Assembly (NCBI GenBank): GCA_014904845.1
Contig: MU119604.1
Span: 1-39,200 of the forward strand
Length of the DNA: 39,200 bases
Reading direction: 5' to 3'
Origin: Acephala macrosclerotiorum
Taxonomy: Eukaryota; Ascomycota; Leotiomycetes; Helotiales; Mollisiaceae
In this document: positions 18,688 through 28,240 of the stretch, piece by piece
Layout: every line of letters begins with the position of its first letter
Numbering within the stretch: the stretch's first letter is position 1
Made by a program: the position numbers and the translations under genes
Notes under the pieces: generated by a model
Told to the model about the DNA's origin: nothing
The model's input: only the letters and a program-made list of their open reading frames with translations
The model's database searches: none

Positions 18688-19200
18688 CTAACCTGAAATA
18701 CGGGGATCTCTAAGCTGCATGATATCTTCATCACTTCCGACTGTGCAGACTTCAAGCATGAGGTCCCTGTCCAATCGCGAATAGAAGTTTGCGATTTTGC
18801 CGTCATAACTCAATACCATGAACTTAAATACGTCAAGATGGTAAGAGGACTCGGGCCTTTTCAGGAACAGATCATCATTTGATCGACGGTCTCCATATTC
18901 ATCATTGATTAGCTCCATCTTGAAATAGAGATCGTAGATAGCGTGGCTTTTGAAGTTAGGCCACCGATCATCTAACCACGTGATATATTTGCACTCGAGG
19001 TTATACACAGACGTATGTTCCAAGGCTGGCTTTCTGGGTCGCCATGCAAGAAAATGAGCGACAATGAACTTTGACTTTTTATGGATTAAGCTGTACCACT
19101 GTTCCTCAAAATCATCGCCCTCGGCCTCCACAGCAAACATTGTTTCTTCAAGGGCAGTGCGGCGGAGACTGTGCCAGACGTCCTCTTTGCGTTGCGGCAT
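18688..19200 (-). CDS. hypothetical protein, single exon
   Basis: 170-aa ORF from ATG 19200 to TAG 18688. The composition is that of a soluble globular protein with many aromatic residues (W9, and FEEQWYSLIHKKSKFIVAHF, YITWLDDRWPNF, AIYDLYFKMELINDEYGD). No signal peptide, membrane segment or catalytic motif is recognised. It starts 83 bases left of nothing notable, and its 3' end lies 83 bp from the MITE-like element at 18234-18604. Family unknown; it could be a fungus-specific orphan. Confidence 0.6.
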   Translation of the reverse strand: MPQRKEDVWHSLRRTALEETMFAVEAEGDDFEEQWYSLIHKKSKFIVAHFLAWRPRKPALEHTSVYNLECKYITWLDDRWPNFKSHAIYDLYFKMELINDEYGDRRSNDDLFLKRPESSYHLDVFKFMVLSYDGKIANFYSRLDRDLMLEVCTVGSDEDIMQLRDPRISG

Positions 19201-19803
19201 TGTTGCGGTTCGAGGTTCGAGAGAGGGTTTAGAGACTCTCTAGATGGTTTCGGAGCACTGTTTGAAAGCTATAATTCAAGAATATCGATATTAGTGAGTT
19301 TGTAGAGGATATAGAGACGTTCATCTACCCAGAGTAAGAACTATTTTCATGAGCAACGGGCCCATAGTCATTGCAGAAGAAGCAAATTTCGAGAGATATC
19401 AAAGACAAGGTAAACAGGAGAAGATTCCCACGAGTATAATCTACATACACGTGAAATGGAGACTGCTGCCTGAGGATTAGATAACAGCAGCGAAAATCAG
19501 CGCTGGCCATTGACTGAAGCACAGCTCACTCGACATCAACGAGATACAGTATCACCTGTCGTCATCTGCTCGCCATTGCTGGTCGTTAATCATCAAACTC
19601 GAAAGTTCGTGCCATCCCTTGCTCAGGCTAGGAAATACCTCACCGCAGCTATAAGTTACCCTCAGTGTCCGGAGCGTTGCGACGTGCTGCCGATCCGGGA
19701 AGGGGTAGCCGGCAGCGGAGGATGTTTCGGAGATTTTGACAGCACAACTCTAACCGCATTAGGCATAATGTTCAGCTCAAGGGTTTACTCCATAGGTATC
19801 TTA
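19201..19803. other. intergenic, nothing recognised
   Basis: 5' flank of the gene at 18688-19200 up to the Tc1/mariner-type element. ORFs on either strand are short, start at non-ATG codons or lack coding character. Confidence 0.45.
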
Positions 19804-20209
19804 CAGTGCCACGTCAAGAGTCTGAGCCACAAGCGAAAACCCCATCAAAAATAGCTATTTTGCCTCCTTTTTTAAGACTAATATCGTTAAATAAGCTTTA
19901 AAGAGTTATTTCTCGTCTCGAAAAAAATTCTAAGTCGTGAGTATAACGCTCGCATACCGAGTAATCGAATAAAAAGTGTCTAAAATAATCGAAAAACGGC
20001 TAATTTAACGTGTAAAATCCGGGAATTCGCGTTTTCGCATTTTAAAACAATTATTACTCGAGAATATTTATTATAAAATAAAATTTATATTCGAAAAAAT
20101 TTTGCACTAAAAAGATATAAAATTTTATAAGCTAGAATGTAGTTTTTTTTTTAAAAGTAATTAAATCGCAATTCACGCGTTTTTGGCTCAGACTTATAAC
20201 GCGTCACTG
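19804..20209. mobile_element. Tc1/mariner-type MITE (406 bp), TA target site
   Basis: Terminal inverted repeats of about 33 bp: left CAGTGCCACGTCAAGAGTCT then GAGCCACAAGCG, and right read inward CAGTGACGCGTTATAAGTCT then GAGCCAAAAACG, with a perfect AGTCTGAGCCA core and mostly transition differences. TA is present on each side (19802-19803, 20210-20211). The interior is AT-rich and non-coding. CAGTG ends with TA duplication are typical of fungal Tc1/mariner (Fot1/pogo-like) families. Confidence 0.75.
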
Positions 20210-20456
20210 TACTACCATGGTGGTAACCTTACGGCTAATGGCTCATAATCTCGCTTAAGTGCGGGGTATGCATAATCTTTCGGGACGTGCCACGTCGAAA
20301 TTGCCTCCTTTTCATGTGAAAGCGCAGGTTTCCATTCACAACCTCATCGTTTCCATGCCTCTGATCAAGATAATATTTAAGGGAAACTCTTAATACCTCA
20401 CAATATCCTTTTTTCCATTATCTGCCGCTCTCCAAACGCATCGATTCTCCACTAGA

Positions 20457-21869
20457 ATGATTTTACGCTCAGGGAGGATTATCGGATCGGTCAACATGTC
20501 TGCTGCGGCGACCATTAAATCGTTTGGTTGCTCCCATTGCAACCTCCATTTCCCCGAGATGAAGACAGTCTTCAAGCATAATCAGGAGGAGCATCCAAAG
20601 TGCAAGCAATGTAAAAAAAGATTTCTTGATCTGGCGGAACTGCAAAACCATAAACAAATCACACAACATTGCCATTGTCGCGAGTGTGATATTTACTTCC
20701 CCAATCTTAGAGAGCACCTTACTCATGTACGAAATATTCCGCATACGAGCCCACATCACTGCTGTGACTGCGATCGAGAGTACACCAACCAGGAAACATT
20801 GAGCTACCATTGCTGCGACTGCGATAAGGTGCTTCGAAACCAAAAGCACTTGAGAAAACATCTCTCAAAGCAGAGCCATATTCGCAGAGTCAGAGTTCAG
20901 GAATCGGAAAGGTCTCACGATCTCCCACACAAATGCAAAGAGTGCGACGAGACATTTCATGGCAAGAAACAGCTAAAAAAGCATATGTCAATCCATAGAC
21001 CTCGTCACATTCATTGCCCAACAGGCGGAAAATGCAACAAGAAGTTCGCAACACCATCCGCCCTCTTGAACCATCTTGAGAGCGGCCATTGTGGCTCGGG
21101 AATGACTCGAGCCAAGATACACCAGCTCGTTTTCGCTCACGATTCGAATCGTTATATCACATCTGCTGAGGTAGACGAGCCAATTCGTTCTGCGGAACAT
21201 GCATCTGCTAGGTACTACTCCCTTGGACCTCACAGAGCTAAAGCTAATGATTAAAGTCAAATCTCACACCTCTCGGATTTGGTCGAGTCTTCTGATAATC
21301 TGCCTGGAAACATATCATCGCCACCTCCGGTTTCTGACGACGACAGCCTCAGCGAGTGGTCCGTGGTTGGTCACGGACCATTAACGCCTACTACCAGCGA
21401 CAGCGACTGGTCAATCATCGGTGGCGATGCCTCAACTCCTGCTCACAGTGATAATGCTAGTGAATGGTCTTTCATGAGTGAAGATCTCGTTCATATATCG
21501 TCGAATACGTCCCCGTTTGATACGAAACTTGATATCAGTTCACATAACGGCACCATATCTCAGAAATGGCGCTGTCATCTCTGCGGACCCAACCGAAAAC
21601 CATTCCTCAGCGTGAGAGCCTACCAAGCGCATGTGAATTCGGCAGCTCACGCTCCGAAGATCTTCCATTGCCCCTTGTCATTCATGCCGAAGCTCAAACC
21701 AGAAGACATATCGAAAATCAGGCGTTTCTCATCTTTGGGTGGATTGACTCAGCATCTCGAAAGCGGACGGTGTGAAGGCGGGCTTGAAATATATAGCAAA
21801 GCAATTTCTTTCGTGGAGGAGCAGTTGAAACTCCTCGGGTTCAGTGGCTTCATGCTATCGCCGAATTAA
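20457..21869 (+). CDS. multi-C2H2 zinc-finger protein
   Basis: Exons 20457-21211 and 21257-21869 give 455 aa. The 45-nt intron (GTACTA donor, GCTAATG branch, AAAG acceptor) removes an in-frame TAA at 21252 and is in phase 2. The first exon holds a string of C2H2-like fingers: CSHCNLHF, CKQCKKRFLDLAELQNHKQI, CRECDIYF, CCDCDREY, CCDCDKVLRNQKHLRKHLSK, CKECDETFHGKKQLKKHMSI, and a CPTGGKCNKKFATPSALLNH finger followed by LESGHCGSGMTRAKI. The second exon has an acidic Ser-rich stretch with three repeats of SEWSVV/SDWSII/SEWSFM, then another finger (CHLCGPNRKPFLSVRAYQAH) and LTQHLESGRCEGG. This finger set with the HLESG.C tail is common in uncharacterised fungal zinc-finger proteins. The role is probably nucleic-acid binding; target unknown. 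A second possible start is the ATG at 20496. Confidence 0.75.
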
Positions 21870-22926
21870 AAATGTTATTGCAATTGGTGGAGCCATTATT
21901 CCATTTTTGTCAGTTGAGATCTCGTAATTAGGTGGTATTGGTGGAAAATGCACTGAAACATTGTTCGATGTTGAAATGAGGCCTCACACTCAATCGAGCA
22001 TCGGCTCATATAGGCAGTCTCAGCTGACCTGGTAGTGAATTTACTTTATTATGGGAACATTCCCACCTAGTTAGATGGGCAGATTAGACATCACAATACC
22101 ACTCCTTTTGCCCTCTCATCCGATAATTTTGAGTGCTACATCATATGTCTTCGAGTGGCAAACGTATTTGCAGAGGTTGCATATTCGAAAGGATGGCACT
22201 TGTATTTATTCTCATACGCATTTACCCTCAACCCCCGAATTTCTGACCAAGGAATAAAAACTCCAGTACGTGCCATCACATTTTGGCGCCGGCACTGTCC
22301 GAATTTGCCGTTGTGTGGCGCACTTCCTTTGTCGAGCCTGTTTATCTTAACGCGTGCCCAAGCAGTGCGGAAGCAAATGCACATGATGTGGCTTTCCAAT
22401 CCTTTCGGCAATAGCTGGGCCGGGCAATCTTTCATAAACTTCTATTAGCACCAGGGGCCAACCGTGTCTATTCGCATCTTCTGCAGCCCCGCGCCAACTG
22501 CTCAGAAAAACCAGCTTCAACTTCGTCGCACAGTCATTCCGTTCGCTGCGAACAAGTACTGGTCGAAAGAGCTCGCAGACAATTCATTATGGAAGAGAGT
22601 TCGCAAACCATTTTCCAGCCTGTGCGGAAGGGATTCGGCGAGGTCGAAGACACAGGATAGCTCCCCAAATGGTGGTGCCGCCCCGTCTGCGAACTCGTCG
22701 CAAGGTATTGCACAGCTCGTTTTCTTAGCTAGCAAGCTCTAGCAAACGCCGTCTCCCTTTCTAAGCAAGCCTCTTCATCGACCAGAACTACAAGTCCCGC
22801 TCATTCCGACACAACATCGTGCACCACTCCAAACATTAGCGCCAAGGCTGCAGGAGAGATATCCTAAAGAGCGACAGGCGACCAGGCAGCAGATATCATA
22901 GTGGATTTGGCTACAGACAGTTCCCT
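21870..22926. other. gene-poor stretch with possible decayed ORF at its right end
   Basis: No gene with support. From about 22926 down to 22690 on the minus strand, the frame of the small ORF at 22927-23106 continues with only isolated TAG/TGA stops (e.g. after SYALS, SPVAL and VVSE), as expected for a mutated transposon or pseudogene. The other short ORFs (22075-22742, both strands) have no recognisable features. Confidence 0.4.
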
Positions 22927-23106
22927 CTAGGATAGAGCATATGATGGTCCTAAGAACAAAGAGGACAAAGGGTCCAATCCAAGTGCACGTGTCACGGCCC
23001 TCCGAATTTGCGCGGCCTCTTCAAGGCTCATATCTTCTGGTATATTTAAGAATGCTCCAAGTCGAAGCAGTCCTTTTGCTTTAGTACGAGGCGAAGAGCT
23101 CGCCAT
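22927..23106 (-). CDS. short ORF, possible start of a decayed gene
   Basis: 59-codon ORF with a clean ATG at 23106 and TAG at 22927. It is amphipathic and protein-like: MASSSPRTKAKGLLRLGAFL, then IPEDMSLEEAAQIRRAVTRA, ending LFLGPSYALS. The same frame continues beyond the stop with coherent sequence interrupted by single stops, so this may be the 5' end of a longer ORF damaged by point mutation. No family recognised; a retrotransposon gag or a host gene are both possible. Confidence 0.35.
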   Translation of the reverse strand: MASSSPRTKAKGLLRLGAFLNIPEDMSLEEAAQIRRAVTRALGLDPLSSLFLGPSYALS

Positions 23107-24747
23107 CTGAGCGGGTATGTGCCGCCTGTGTCGTCAGCTTCTGGGAAGACTACAGAGATATTTGATCGCATATCACAGGAATAACAAGGAGGTTTCTTCG
23201 CCTGTTGTTGTTATTGTTGTATTGATTTACGTCTTAGGGGCATAGTAACCCGGGCCTCCCAGGGGGCATAAAGACGTGCTAAACTAAGGATTTATATACA
23301 AAGTACTACTTATAAATAAGGCAAAAACTATAAAAGGAAAAATGACCCTATTTACAAGTATTCCCAGGTCCCTACTCCCGCGGTATTATAGTGCCCTTGA
23401 CTACCTTAGAAAGCATTTCAAGTTATATAGCCATTATCGTTACGGTTTTCTTCGCCAGTTGGAAGTTTATTATTTAACTAGTTTTCTATTCGCAGCTTAA
23501 TACTTTGTCTTAAAAATCAGTCCGTCTTTTAGTTTTAATCTCCATCTCTTTTGTATTTATAGTATTAATATTAAGTTTATATTGTAAAGTATATTTCTAC
23601 AAAAGATTCTTTTATTATTGTAGTTATATCGAGAGATTATAAAGAGTCGAGTATACTACTAGTACAATGTTCCTTTATATCCCTTTTCAGTCTTTTATAT
23701 TTACACCGAGTTATCTAGACTTAGAGTACCTCTTTCTAAATGGGCGAGTAGAAATCGCAAACTGGTTGGTCTTTGAGTTAATATAAAGTTTAAGCCAATG
23801 TACAAAAGGCCACGTTATAGTAGCTATTTTATAGTATAGCTATTCCGTCGAAAGTTACGATAAAAACTCTTAAAACTACAGTTAATCTCTTTAAAAACCG
23901 CGTTTATAATTTCGTCTTTTTGTGATAATGCTTATAATAGTATTGAAATAGTCGTAGCTATTATTTTGGTGATATTATTAGTTTTTTGTAAAGATTTGAA
24001 ATAGTGAAAACTCTGATTTTTAGCGCTAAAACCTTAAATATCACCATTTTGACTTAATCTTGGCTCTGCAAACAGTATAAAAGCTGCTAGAGGTTCGTAA
24101 GGAACACTCGCAAAATCTTAAAACTCTACTTCGTACAGGTATTAAGTCTCCGTCCGCCGGTTCCTTCGCCTGATCATTTTGAAGGACTGATTTTGAATCC
24201 CGGGAATCATAAGTGCGCTATTCCGATAAAAAACCCTGTATTTATAGGGTATCACTCGCTAAGAAGCTCTACAAGGACTTGAGATTTAGTGACTAAGCGC
24301 TGTGGTTGCTCTGGCAGCCTATGATCGACGGGTAGCGTGTATTTCAGGCGCCAGCCCTATATCCTGGGACTTTTGACCGAGTTATTCGTAACTCTTAAAG
24401 ATATGGCTAGGGGAAAATACTCGGCTGGCCAGTACCAGAGACAGGTGTAGTTCTGATCCGGTAATCTGAGAATAGAGAGCAACGTATGAGTGAACATAGC
24501 TTTGAAAAAATAGACTCAGCATCTCCTCTCCTCATACACCTTTATTACTGTGTAGAAAGACATGGACGGGGTCATCGTAGCATGGCGGGGTCGAAGACAG
24601 GAGACTTTTCAGATCCCCTCATTAGAACATCAGAACTAGCCAAAGAGAAATGATATCAGAAACGATGAAAATTACGAACTCGAATAAAAGGAATTTTGCT
24701 ATGAACAGGTAATAGACCGGCTTAGGGTACGATTATCGAGCCGTCAC
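23107..24747. other. AT-rich, ORF-less, probably RIP-degraded repeat DNA
   Basis: About 1.6 kb without a coding ORF. It includes direct and inverted AGGGGCATA/ACGTCTT words at 23230-23275, TATA-like sequences (GTATAAAAGC near 24076; ACTATAAAAGG near 23328), and a stretch at about 24245-24480 whose plus-frame translation reads coherently between single stops (for example KKLYKDLRFSD, PALYPGTFDRVI, GWPVPETGVVLI). TGATATCAGA near 24651 resembles the copia-type tRNA primer site TGGTATCAGA with a G-to-A change. Together these suggest a decayed retroelement, but no complete LTR is identified. Confidence 0.35.
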
Positions 24748-24888
24748 ATGTCAAAAGTATTTCAGAACATCAAACTAAGCGTGAAGAAATGCAGATTGAC
24801 TTGTTCACTTGTCAATTTATCTAGAATTCTCATCTATCATATGGGCATCCTAAAATCCACGCCTTTCTTCTCTTCGGGTCTACATTCC

Positions 24889-25997
24889 CTATTTGTGGTG
24901 TTTTCTTCCCTTTACCGTGATGCTCCACAGCCATGCCGAGGGAAATTTGAAAGGACGGCGGGTGCTACGGCTTGGCGCAATGACTTGGGGTCCATTTATC
25001 GCCATGGAAGTGCCCTCCCCATGGTTATTTTTGATCATTGACTTGTGAGATGAGCTTGGGGCTGGAAGGTTGTTGAAGCCGACGAATTGTGGTCCATTAA
25101 TAAGCACCGCTTTATTGAAGAGCTTATTGTCCTCAACGTAGTACTGGATTTCTTCAACCCTCGGCGAGCTCAGGTTGCTTGCTGGCGCCTCGTGCTCTGT
25201 GAAGATGCAACATTAGTCACCACATTGTTGTTTTGTTACAAATTTCTCTGCTTACTGGTCCGTCTTTTATGTTTTCTAGGTGTGCCATCAGTTCCACTTC
25301 TCTGCTCAGCTGTTTGTAGATGTCGACTTGTGCTAGACACCATTGCCCGCTCCTCGTGTATGCGAGAAAAGCTTGGAGCGTCCCCAAACTATCAACAACT
25401 ATTAGCCTGGTAGAGGTTGCAGGATTCAGGCATACATACCTCTCTTCTCAAAGGCTTGACTTTGTTGCCCTCATCCTCAGATTTTGAGTCACCCCCTTCT
25501 TCGGTGCCCATAAATCTCGGCACCGTCGGACGAGCCATTGCTCCTTCGATCCTCTTTACAGAATTCTGGATAATGCGGAGTGAATCTGCATTGTGACTGG
25601 CGAGGCAAAGTGTAAGCCCCGACTTCGCTTTCTCAAGCTTCTCAAATATAGCCACAATTTGTTTTTCTTTGCTTCCTTTGATGACTTGCCAGTAGGCGCT
25701 CACTGACTTTCTGCTATACTGTTCCGAAGTGCGGTTGAGGATAGCGGCGAGTTCCTTTGCCTCGAGATGTATTGAGTTGATGTGCGTGAAGACAATGGGG
25801 TCCTGTTGGCAAGAAGTCTGCTGGATAGATTCCGTAATGCTGAGGAGCTGGTTGATCTGCTTGGTGTGTTGTTCAATAGCTCCAGGTGCGTTCTTGATCT
25901 TCTGGTATGTTGTGGACAGGAGCGCAATGAAGTAGAGGCCGTACTCTGCCACCTGACCAGCACTTGCTAAGACGCCAAGGATCTCAACCCCAGACAT
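24889..25997 (-). CDS. SesA/HeLo-like domain protein with two C-terminal INGPQ motifs
   Basis: Exons 25997-25440, 25388-25256 and 25196-24889 give 332 aa. Intron 1 (25389-25439) has a GTATGT donor, CTAAT branch and TAG acceptor; intron 2 (25197-25255) has GTAAGC, CTAAT and CACAG; phases 0 and 1 agree. Residues 1-150 resemble the N-terminal SesA/NACHT-N (HeLo-like) domain of fungal NLR-associated effectors: MSGVEILGVLASAGQVAEYG, IKNAPGAIEQHTKQINQLLS, IHLEAKELAAILNRT. The middle is a charged, Ser-rich linker. The C-terminus repeats a short motif: KAVLINGPQFVGF (about 259-271) and SMAINGPQVIAP (about 294-305), 34 residues apart, then a basic tail. In HET-s two amyloid repeats at similar spacing follow a HeLo domain. 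Frame choice in exon 2 is uncertain: the alternative frame also reads well (LGTLQAFLAYTRSGQW, then REVELMAHLENIKDG). Confidence 0.6.
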
Positions 25998-26694
25998 GTT
26001 TCATTTCGTAGAGAAAGATGACGGCAAATACTCCGATTCAGACACTAAATTGAGTTAGGAAATGCAAGGAGATGGGCTCGCATGGATATACCCTCCCCAT
26101 CAGTGTGACATCAACGAATCACATCAAAAAAGGAGCTGCTACCTAAACCGGGCGTTGAGTGGCGAACGGCAAGGCCGAGCCGTAGCGACATGCCTATGTA
26201 GGGGCTCCTGCACAACACAGTATAATGGCCCGCAACAGAGTTTCAGCTGCTTCTCTTATCTTGGAGAGAGATGCATGCCATCGGAGGGATGCGCACTCGG
26301 TGAGTAGGCTGTGCCCCAGATCTATTGGTCGATTCTACCTGTACAGTAGGTGAGCCCTTGATTTTCCATTCACGGAGATTCCCCGTGACGGTGCTTTGAA
26401 GGGCCGTAAGGTACGTACTCCGTTATCCAGTCTGCCTTTCGTTCTGCCCTTTGCGTCGAACTACTACTTCCATCGCGGCCAGTACCACGCACACATGATC
26501 TGTCTGAAATCCCGAGAATTTTGAAGCAGCTCGTGGAAAGCCAGAGGATGAATTAGCTCGTGGAAAATGATCCAGCGCAACAGTAAACACGAAAAGTTTG
26601 CTTCGCCCGCAGAGGCTTCTTGACTGCACCTCGGTCTGGATCAATGAACTTTGGTTGCATTCCCACCAAAAATCTCCAAGCACAGCGTGACAGC
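25998..26694. promoter_or_regulatory. divergent intergenic region of the INGxQ gene pair
   Basis: 697 bp between the two start codons, which face away from each other. No supported ORF; those on both strands are short or lack coding features. The arrangement would allow co-regulation of the pair. No specific regulatory motif is claimed. Confidence 0.4.
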
Positions 26695-27470
26695 ATGTCT
26701 AACGGCCCGGAATCGAGCCGGCCTCCCGTTGTGCGAGATCAGACCCAATCTTCCCCAGATGTTCCCGGGCGCCACGCAAGCCAAGCTGCCGAAACGAGTG
26801 GTCATGGAACCTACATCAATGGTGACCAAATTCACAACATTACGGCTGAGCACAGATGGTGGATCGTGATACTTGTGGTACTATCCATCACCGCCACAGC
26901 GGTAGTAGGAGGAATCTGTGGTACTGGCCAGTAAGTCTCTCGGCTCTCGCTCTCGCGCCTCCATGCCGGAGTCTTTTATTGTCACAACATGGAAATCGAG
27001 AGGACTGACTTCTTCGAAGTTGTAACACTTCCGCGAAGAACATTGGACAAAGTGCCGGTTCCACTTCCACTTCTATCCCCACGAATACCCAGCAAAGCTC
27101 AATCTCGACTTTGCAGAGGTCCAGTTTCACCGCCACTCCTACTTCTACTCCACCAACTCCAACAACATCCTCGCAGTCAGCGAGCAGCACCTCGGCCGCC
27201 GCCTCATCAACCCAAAGCTCTGCCTGCATTGGCGGCACAGGCAAAGACAACTACCTCGGACTCTGTGATTTCAGCTGCCATTATCACTACTGCCCCGGTC
27301 CTCCATATGGGCCTTGCACTTGCACGGCATGGGGCGCTGCAACGACACCACAGCCTACTGTCGCTATAAATGGCGTGCCAGCTCCGGGAGAAGACGAAAG
27401 CTACGAGGGGCTTTGTAGCTACGTTTGTGCTCATGGCTACTGCCCGCCCAATGCTTGTGTAGCTACGTGA
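26695..27470 (+). CDS. single-pass membrane protein with INGDQ motif and Cys-rich extracellular modules
   Basis: Exons 26695-26930 and 27020-27470 give 228 aa. The 89-nt intron has a GTAAGT donor, CTGAC branch 12 nt before its AAG acceptor, and phase 2. Residues 1-54 are polar and disordered, ending with GHGTYINGDQIHNIT (36-50). Residues 55-76 (WWIVILVVLSITATAVVGGI) form the only membrane helix. Residues 80-147 are a Ser/Thr/Pro stalk (TATPTSTPPTPTTSSQ). Residues 148-228 hold two Cys-rich modules: YLGLCDFSCHYHYCP and YEGLCSYVCAHGYCPPNACV, of the type found C-terminal in fungal alpha-1,3-glucanases (CBM24-like; assignment from memory of the pattern). There is no signal peptide, so topology is inferred: N-terminus in, modules outside. 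The gene is divergent from the SesA/HeLo-like gene, with which it shares the INGxQ motif. Confidence 0.65.
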
Positions 27471-28240
27471 AGATATGAGAGAGGGTGGAGGAAATGATAA
27501 GGAGAGAATAGAGTGTAGAGAGGTGGAGTTGTAACTATGTGTACGATAGAGTCGATACTTTAGTGGAGCATTGTGGGTTTTGAGGTTAGCTGTCGGACGA
27601 AATACCCTGTAATTTTATCTGCTAGCATGCACTGTACACTTCCTTTATGGCACTTTAGACATAGACGACCCAATGAAAGACTAAAATCTATTAGGAAAAC
27701 TACACGTTTTACTATAATTTTGTGACCCAGACTACCTCTACTACAATAGATGGCAAATGAGGCACGGATAGCCATGACCTTGAGGAGGGAGCTAATCTGA
27801 AATACCTCCTTGACAAAGATTCTGAGCTGATGCTGAAAGCCAGAGAGACGCCTGTCCGACTGTACTCTTCCTTCATCGCCTCGTATGAGAGATACACATG
27901 AACAGAGCCTCGAGAGGGAAGAGAATGGCGATAATCGAAATGCGGCTAAGAACATCGGCGGGCTACTGGAGTAATACAGTGCGGGCAAGGGGAAGCGCCT
28001 TGGTACTTCTTCCGTCGAGCGATACAAGCTATATATGATAAGACTGCGGGAGTACCCGAGTACTTAATAGGTGTTTTACCGCGAGTGACCATAACCGCTA
28101 CAGATATAGCAGGCACAAAGCCAGAGAAGCAGCCTGCATTCTGCAAGGCAACAAGGTAGGAAAATATTCCCAATAGCCCTAATCGCTACTTTAAATTCCT
28201 CAATTTTGAATAAACAATCTGTTTATCGTGCTGCAAAATT
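27471..28240. other. intergenic, possible decayed sequence
   Basis: No supported gene. The minus ORF at 27560-28027 has no coding features. On plus, about 27990-28160, one frame reads coherently (CGQGEAPWYFFRRAIQAIYD, then KTAGVPEYLIGVLPR) but has no start, splice sites or recognisable family, so a degraded gene or repeat is possible. Confidence 0.35.

Noticed and set aside
22985..23260. GTGTCACGGCCC at 22988 as the start of an LTR
   Set aside because: The similarity to common fungal LTR starts is short, and no matching second copy or CA end was found.
27355..27385. AINGVP in the extracellular part of the membrane protein as a further signalling motif
   Set aside because: It lacks the Gln and following hydrophobic pattern and lies on the opposite side of the membrane from the proposed motif.
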